NCBI GenBank assembly: GCA_023300835.1
Contig: JALZVB010000050.1
Coordinates: 1-10,787, forward strand
DNA length: 10,787 nt
Source: Saprospiraceae bacterium
GTDB taxonomy: Bacteria > Bacteroidota > Bacteroidia > Chitinophagales > Saprospiraceae
Reading direction: 5' to 3'
Part shown: positions 7,701 through 10,787 of the stretch, piece by piece
Layout: each line of letters opens with the position of its first letter
Numbering within the stretch: position 1 is the first letter of the stretch
Made by a program: the position numbers and the translations under genes
The notes under the pieces: model-generated
Seen by the model: the letters and a program-made list of their open reading frames with translations, nothing else
Databases searched by the model: none
Told to the model about the DNA's origin: nothing

Positions 7701-7749
7701 TATATGACGTTTCCTATCCTTTTATTGTTTCAAAAATTAACGTCATGTA
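7701..7749. repeat. Inverted repeat with 8-base perfect core (ATGACGTT/AACGTCAT)
   Basis: ATGACGTT at 7704-7711 is perfectly complementary to AACGTCAT at 7739-7746, with a 27-base spacer. After one imperfect position (7703/7747), two more outer pairs (7701-7702 with 7748-7749) extend it. It starts about 27 bases past the nusB stop in the direction of transcription. No T tract follows on the minus strand, so it is not a classic intrinsic terminator; it could be a 3'-end stabilising hairpin or an operator. Confidence 0.5.
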
Positions 7750-7751
7750 CC

Positions 7752-7761
7752 GATAAACATG
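7752..7761 (+). repeat. 10-base direct repeat GATAAACATG, copy 2
   Basis: This is the second copy of the repeat at 7681-7690. It ends 14 bases before the nusB stop codon boundary (7776), so it lies in the nusB 3' untranslated region. Its ACATG end also pairs with CATGT at 7744-7748 as a 5-base dyad. Confidence 0.4.
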
Positions 7762-7775
7762 GCTCACTTAAAAAC

Positions 7776-8714
7776 CTATTGATCAATAAGACCTCTTCCT
7801 TCTTTTTTGATTTCACCTGTCTCCATAAGCTGTTTCATTAACTTATCAAGTACGCCATTTACAAATTCCTTACTTTTTATAGTGCTGTAGTTTTTGGCTA
7901 ACTCGACATATTCATTCAATGTCACCTTAGAAGGTATACTATTGAAGTTAATAAGCTCGGTAAGGGCCATTTTTATGAGGATTGTATCTATTACTGCTAA
8001 TCTCTCATGATCCCAGTTTTCTAACACGGGTATTATATGAGACATACTCTTTTCACTATTATCTATGGTGCTTTTGAGTAGATTTTGGCCAAAGTCTTTG
8101 ACGGTATCATCCTGCGGCAAGAACTCCATGTAGGCTGTATCAGAATCAACTGGTAAGATCTTAAGGTATTTTTTAAATGCCCCTACAACTAGAGACTTGT
8201 CGTCTACCCAGTTAAAAAAAGTATCTTCCAACATTTCGTTGAAATATTCATCTTGTCTACAGTGTCTGTATAATTCTAGAAGAATCTCTAGGTGATCTGC
8301 ATGTTCCGTATCCTTTTCTAAATAGGCTGTATACTCATCCGTTTTTGCGAATGAAAGGTAAACTTTTTTGACATACTCTTCATTGAGTTTAGCTGCGAAG
8401 TCCATTTTTTTGAAATGCTCAGCTAGCTTTTTGTTACCAACGATGTTCTGGATAAGATCATTGTTGTACAATTTAGCTGAGAAAATTTTGTCCAAATCTG
8501 TAGGTAAGTGCTTAGAACTACGTTTTTTATGGTCATTTACTGACTCAAACGTAATTAGCTCCATTATATAGATAGTGTACAAAAACAATTCGTAACTCTT
8601 ATTGATATTCTGATCATACGATTTATACACGTCCTTAGGAACCAACGTTTCATCGCGATCCATTGAATAAAGGAGTTGCATTACTTTTACACGAACACTT
8701 CTTCTACTTAACAT
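7776..8714 (-). CDS. nusB: Transcription antitermination factor NusB (long Bacteroidota form)
   Basis: NusB binds boxA RNA with NusE (ribosomal protein S10) and supports antitermination and rRNA transcription. The 312-residue protein is far longer than the roughly 140-residue E. coli NusB but fits the Bacteroidota form. The N-terminus MLSRRSVRVKVMQLLYSMD is the usual arginine-rich helix leading to the QLLY motif. The C-terminal half of the fold is clear at residues 233-292: HERLAVIDTILIKMALTELI, then IPSKVTLNEYVELAKNYS, then SKEFVNGVLDKL. The central part (about 55-225) is a family-specific helical insert with little conservation. The tail EIKKEGRGLIDQ is basic then polar. The ATG at 8714 starts directly at the conserved motif. 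A candidate -7 element (TACTTTTG) lies 43 bases upstream. In many Bacteroidota I recall nusB beside yajC-type genes; that neighbour is absent here. Confidence 0.93.
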   Translation of the reverse strand: MLSRRSVRVKVMQLLYSMDRDETLVPKDVYKSYDQNINKSYELFLYTIYIMELITFESVNDHKKRSSKHLPTDLDKIFSAKLYNNDLIQNIVGNKKLAEHFKKMDFAAKLNEEYVKKVYLSFAKTDEYTAYLEKDTEHADHLEILLELYRHCRQDEYFNEMLEDTFFNWVDDKSLVVGAFKKYLKILPVDSDTAYMEFLPQDDTVKDFGQNLLKSTIDNSEKSMSHIIPVLENWDHERLAVIDTILIKMALTELINFNSIPSKVTLNEYVELAKNYSTIKSKEFVNGVLDKLMKQLMETGEIKKEGRGLIDQ

Positions 8715-8757
8715 TACACAAACTTTTTTATGTGGACTAGCCGGAATATTTATTTAT

Positions 8758-8765
8758 CAAAAGTA
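8758..8765 (-). promoter_or_regulatory. Candidate -7 promoter element for nusB (TACTTTTG)
   Basis: Minus-strand TACTTTTG matches TAnnTTTG. It would place the transcription start near 8752 and give a leader of about 37 bases before the nusB ATG. No convincing -33 TTTG is found upstream, so support is the -7 element and its position only. Confidence 0.35.
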
Positions 8766-8843
8766 ATATTATTAATCGTTATAATATGAATTGCTTCAGA
8801 AATATTATTTAGGATATGTTCAATCTATAATTATCAATAGAAA

Positions 8844-9488
8844 TTAGACCAATGGAGGTCCTAGGGTTTTCTTTTTATAAGCTGCAATAACCTCGTTTAT
8901 ATTCTTAAATACAGGTCCTTTTTTAAGAAACTCACCATCTAGGCTCTTCCATTCAGCTAGCTCTATACTTTCAACTTCTTGGGGATTAAGCGGCTGTTTT
9001 TTAGCTGTAGCAGCATACCAATATGTAATTTTCATATTTCGCTTATGCTTGGTGCCTTTATAACTGTGCCTGGTAACCTTTATTCTTTTTTTGATCTTCA
9101 CTTTCTTGAGCCCAGTTTCTTCCATTATTTCTCTGGCTGCAGCTTCCTTTTTGGATTCACCTTTTTCTATCTTTCCTTTGGGTAGATCCCAATGCTTTTT
9201 TCTATAGATAAAAAGGTACTTACCTTTACTATTTTTCACTAGTCCACCAGCTGCTGGAACCAACCTATATAGAGATTCAAAATCATCTATAAGTGCTTTT
9301 TTATCTTCATGATGTAAAACAATACAACCTATTCTGTTTGTTTTCTCTAACATGTCGATATAGGATAACAACATCTTGGTTTTCTTAGTATATGGCGCTA
9401 CCAATGAACCAGGAGGATATTTTTGATCTTTAACAAATTGGTTATCAACCAACATCAAAGCATTTTCGTTAATGTATATTTTGTACAT
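8844..9488 (-). CDS. NUDIX hydrolase
   Basis: A complete Nudix box (GX5EX7REUXEEXGU) spans residues 105-127, with Gly105, Glu111, Arg119-Glu120, Glu123-Glu124 and Gly126-Leu127 all in place, so metal binding and hydrolysis of a nucleoside-diphosphate-linked substrate are expected. Residues 1-75 form an N-terminal extension (MYKIYINENALML) seen in Bacteroidota members; the Nudix domain proper starts near LVPAAGGLVKNSKGKYLFIYR. The substrate cannot be read from sequence. I start it at the ATG at 9488 (214 residues). An ATG at 9518 is open in frame but would add ten residues (MFPLIIISQQ) and overlap the divergent pyrE by 10 bases; MYK-type starts fit the family better. With this start, only 20 bases separate it from pyrE. 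Its very basic central region (KKVKIKKRIKVTRH) is notable. Confidence 0.9.
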   Translation of the reverse strand: MYKIYINENALMLVDNQFVKDQKYPPGSLVAPYTKKTKMLLSYIDMLEKTNRIGCIVLHHEDKKALIDDFESLYRLVPAAGGLVKNSKGKYLFIYRKKHWDLPKGKIEKGESKKEAAAREIMEETGLKKVKIKKRIKVTRHSYKGTKHKRNMKITYWYAATAKKQPLNPQEVESIELAEWKSLDGEFLKKGPVFKNINEVIAAYKKKTLGPPLV

Positions 9489-9491
9489 TTG
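9484..9491 (+). promoter_or_regulatory. Candidate -7 promoter element for pyrE (TACATTTG)
   Basis: TACATTTG matches TAnnTTTG and would start pyrE transcription near 9497, about 12 bases before the ATG at 9509. It covers the NUDIX start codon (9488-9486) on the other strand. The -33 position shows only TTTTCG, a weak match. Confidence 0.4.
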
Positions 9492-9508
9492 TTGACTTAT
9501 AATTATCA

Positions 9509-10150
9509 ATGGGAACACTAGCTGCTCAGGTTGCTCAAAAATTACTTGAAATAAATGCCATCAAGCTCAAACCAAACGATCCTTTTACATGGGCATCCGG
9601 ATTAAAATCCCCTATTTATTGTGACAATAGAATTTCTCTATCACATCCCAAAGTTAGAGATTTTATTAAAGAGAGCCTAAAAGAAAAATCAAGAGTTTTT
9701 GGAGAATTTGATATCATAGCTGGTGTTGCAACCGCAGGCATACCACATGGCTCATTGTTAGCTGATTTGCTAGATAAACCATTCATATATGTCAGATCGG
9801 CGGCCAAAAGTCATGGTAGACAGAATATGATAGAAGGAGAACTTCCTGAGAATTCTAAAATACTGGTTATTGAGGATCTTATTTCTACTGGAAAAAGTAG
9901 CATTGCCGCTTGTGATGCTTTGACCTCAGCAGGTGCCGCAGTCATAGGTGTAATGGCCATATTTACATACGGGTTTCCACAGGCAGCACAAATATTTACA
10001 GAAAAGAAGATTCCATTAGATACTTTAACGAACTATAGGAACCTCCTTGTACAAGCATTAGAAACAAATTATATTACAGAAGCAGAAAAAGTTGTCCTGC
10101 AATCTTGGAATACAGACCCACAACTGTGGTCTTCTGAGAGAGGTGGATAA
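9509..10150 (+). CDS. pyrE: Orotate phosphoribosyltransferase
   Basis: PyrE joins orotate and PRPP to make orotidine 5'-phosphate in pyrimidine synthesis. The 213-residue length equals that of the E. coli enzyme. Visible features are the N-terminal substrate segment FTWASGLKSPIYCDNR (residues 26-41), the flexible catalytic loop VRSAAKSHGRQNMIEG (95-110) with its conserved Lys and His, and the PRPP-binding motif ILVIEDLISTGKS (118-130). No conserved residue looks lost. The ATG at 9509 gives a normal N-terminus (MGTLAAQVAQKLLEINAIKL). The gene is divergent from the NUDIX gene, and its -7 element lies inside the start region of that gene. The M42 peptidase follows 12 bases after the stop, so the two are probably co-transcribed. 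No attenuator-like leader is possible in the 20-base gap, so regulation by a leader peptide is unlikely. Confidence 0.97.
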   Translation: MGTLAAQVAQKLLEINAIKLKPNDPFTWASGLKSPIYCDNRISLSHPKVRDFIKESLKEKSRVFGEFDIIAGVATAGIPHGSLLADLLDKPFIYVRSAAKSHGRQNMIEGELPENSKILVIEDLISTGKSSIAACDALTSAGAAVIGVMAIFTYGFPQAAQIFTEKKIPLDTLTNYRNLLVQALETNYITEAEKVVLQSWNTDPQLWSSERGG

Positions 10151-10162
10151 AATCAAAATAAT

Positions 10163-10787
10163 ATGAAAGTTATCACAACAGAATCAGAGAAATTTCTTTA
10201 CAAATATCTTAATAGTACATCACCTACAGGTTTTGAGTCAGAAGGCCAGCAAGTATGGGTAGAGTATATTAAGAATTATGTAGATGAAGTCCACTTGGAT
10301 GATTATGGAACCGCTTATGGTATCATCAACCCTGGCAAAGACTTCAAAGTTGTAATAGAAGCTCACGCAGATGAGATAGCTTGGTATGTGAATTACATAA
10401 GTGATGACGGTTACATCAATGTCATCAGAAATGGGGGTTCAGACCATATTATTGCGCCTTCTATGAGAGTAAACATACATACACCTAAAGGAATTGTAAA
10501 AGGTGTATTTGGATGGCCAGCAATACATGTCAGACAAGGTAAGGATGCCAGTTTATCTCCTAAACTTGAAAATATATTTATAGATATAGGAGCCAAAGAT
10601 AAAGATGAAGTAAAAGAACTCGGCGTACATGTCGGATGTGTGATTACATTTGATGACGAACTAATGTCTCTTAATGATAGATTCTACGCTGGTAAAGCAC
10701 TAGACAATAAAATGGGTGGTTTCTGTATAGCAGAAGTCGCTAGACTATTGAAAGAAAACAAAAAAGACATGAAGATTGCGGTTGCTG
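10163..10787 (+). CDS. M42 family metallopeptidase (glutamyl aminopeptidase/FrvX-like), N-terminal part (partial)
   Basis: The frame opens at the ATG at 10163 and stays open to the window end: 208 codons plus one base. M42 enzymes are dinuclear-metal aminopeptidases, usually 340-370 residues and assembled as large tetrahedral complexes in the cytoplasm. Seen here are the opening LNSTSPTGFE segment (residues 16-25), the first metal-ligand motif EAHADEI (66-72, His68), the small inserted beta-domain with GVFGWPAIHV (114-123), and KALDNKMGG (178-186), whose Asp181 is the expected bridging metal ligand. The catalytic glutamate pair and the last histidine ligand lie beyond the window. The usual Asp-Asp-Arg sequence at the bridging site reads Asp-Asn-Lys here, which I believe occurs in some members. 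It follows pyrE by 12 bases, consistent with one transcript. Confidence 0.88.
   Translation, partial: MKVITTESEKFLYKYLNSTSPTGFESEGQQVWVEYIKNYVDEVHLDDYGTAYGIINPGKDFKVVIEAHADEIAWYVNYISDDGYINVIRNGGSDHIIAPSMRVNIHTPKGIVKGVFGWPAIHVRQGKDASLSPKLENIFIDIGAKDKDEVKELGVHVGCVITFDDELMSLNDRFYAGKALDNKMGGFCIAEVARLLKENKKDMKIAVA
10172..10188 (+). repeat. 17-base direct repeat, copy 2 (inside M42 peptidase gene)
   Basis: This is an exact second copy of the sequence at 6853-6869. Here it is coding (V-I-T-T-E-S-E near the N-terminus of the peptidase), which makes a shared regulatory role less likely. Confidence 0.4.

Larger units (their letters stand above)
7569..7775. other. 207-base intergenic region, largest gap in the window
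   Basis: This gap lies between the nusB stop and the start of the OmpA-like gene, so it should contain the nusB 3' end and the promoter of the next gene. No ORF or tRNA is seen. It holds a cluster of dyads and a 10-base direct repeat in its nusB-proximal half (7671-7761). No exact TAnnTTTG is found on the minus strand; TAATTTTTG (one base too long in the spacer) occurs at 7731-7739. Confidence 0.5.

Noticed and set aside
7731..7739. TAATTTTTG as a -7 promoter element for the OmpA-like gene
   Set aside because: The spacer between TA and TTTG is one base too long, and the site lies about 165 bases upstream within the inverted-repeat loop. The same 9-mer on the minus strand at 9535-9543 inside pyrE was also not accepted as a NUDIX promoter.
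8766..8788. ATATTAT/ATAATAT inverted repeat upstream of nusB
   Set aside because: The 7-base dyad consists only of A and T in a very AT-rich gap; chance occurrence is likely and it has no terminator or operator context.
9489..9518. Upstream in-frame ATG extending the NUDIX protein by 10 residues
   Set aside because: It would overlap the pyrE coding start, and the MYKIYIN start matches the remembered family N-terminus better. It is kept only as an alternative.
10178..10787. M20-type peptidase as an alternative to M42
   Set aside because: The EAHADEI motif, the inserted beta-domain with GVFGWPAIHV and KALDNKMGG follow the M42 pattern rather than M20.

Overview
The window is AT-rich (roughly one-third G+C by eye) and looks like chromosomal DNA of a member of the Bacteroidota. 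This rests on a long (312-residue) NusB, a secreted alpha-2-macroglobulin-like protein with a long helical N-terminus, several matches to the Bacteroidota -7 promoter element TAnnTTTG beside start codons, and tightly packed genes without obvious Shine-Dalgarno sequences. A family within the phylum cannot be named safely. No tRNA, rRNA, insertion sequence, phage gene, CRISPR array or defence module was seen, and no gap between genes exceeds 207 bases.

Positions 1-9488 are all read on the minus strand, so transcription runs right to left. In transcription order they are: a NUDIX hydrolase (9488-8844), NusB (8714-7776), a small secreted protein with a degenerate OmpA-like domain (7568-6903), then a compact five-gene run. 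That run is guaA GMP synthase (6836-5292), a periplasmic-binding-protein-like lipoprotein (5290-3947), trmH tRNA 2'-O-methyltransferase (3945-3304), an MmcQ/YjbR-family protein (3307-2951) and a DAO-family FAD oxidoreductase (2948-1893). Its genes are separated by 1 base, 1 base, a 4-base overlap and 2 bases. trmH and the oxidoreductase both appear to start at TTG directly after the preceding stop codon, which suggests translational coupling. Finally the N-terminal 580 codons of an alpha-2-macroglobulin-family protein (1740-1) run off the left edge.

Positions 9509-10787 are read on the plus strand: pyrE orotate phosphoribosyltransferase, and 12 bases later the N-terminal 208 residues of an M42-family metallopeptidase that runs off the right edge. 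pyrE and the NUDIX gene are divergent with only 20 bases between start codons, and the best -7 element for pyrE covers the NUDIX ATG.

Functionally this is mostly a housekeeping region: nucleotide synthesis (guaA, pyrE), nucleotide-linkage hydrolysis (NUDIX), RNA biology (nusB, trmH) and envelope proteins (lipoprotein, OmpA-like protein, alpha-2-macroglobulin-like protein). I see no clear novel system. The points most worth a second look are the coupled TTG-started operon, the apparently leaderless guaA promoter, the overlapping pyrE/NUDIX control region, and an intergenic cluster of inverted and direct repeats at 7671-7761.
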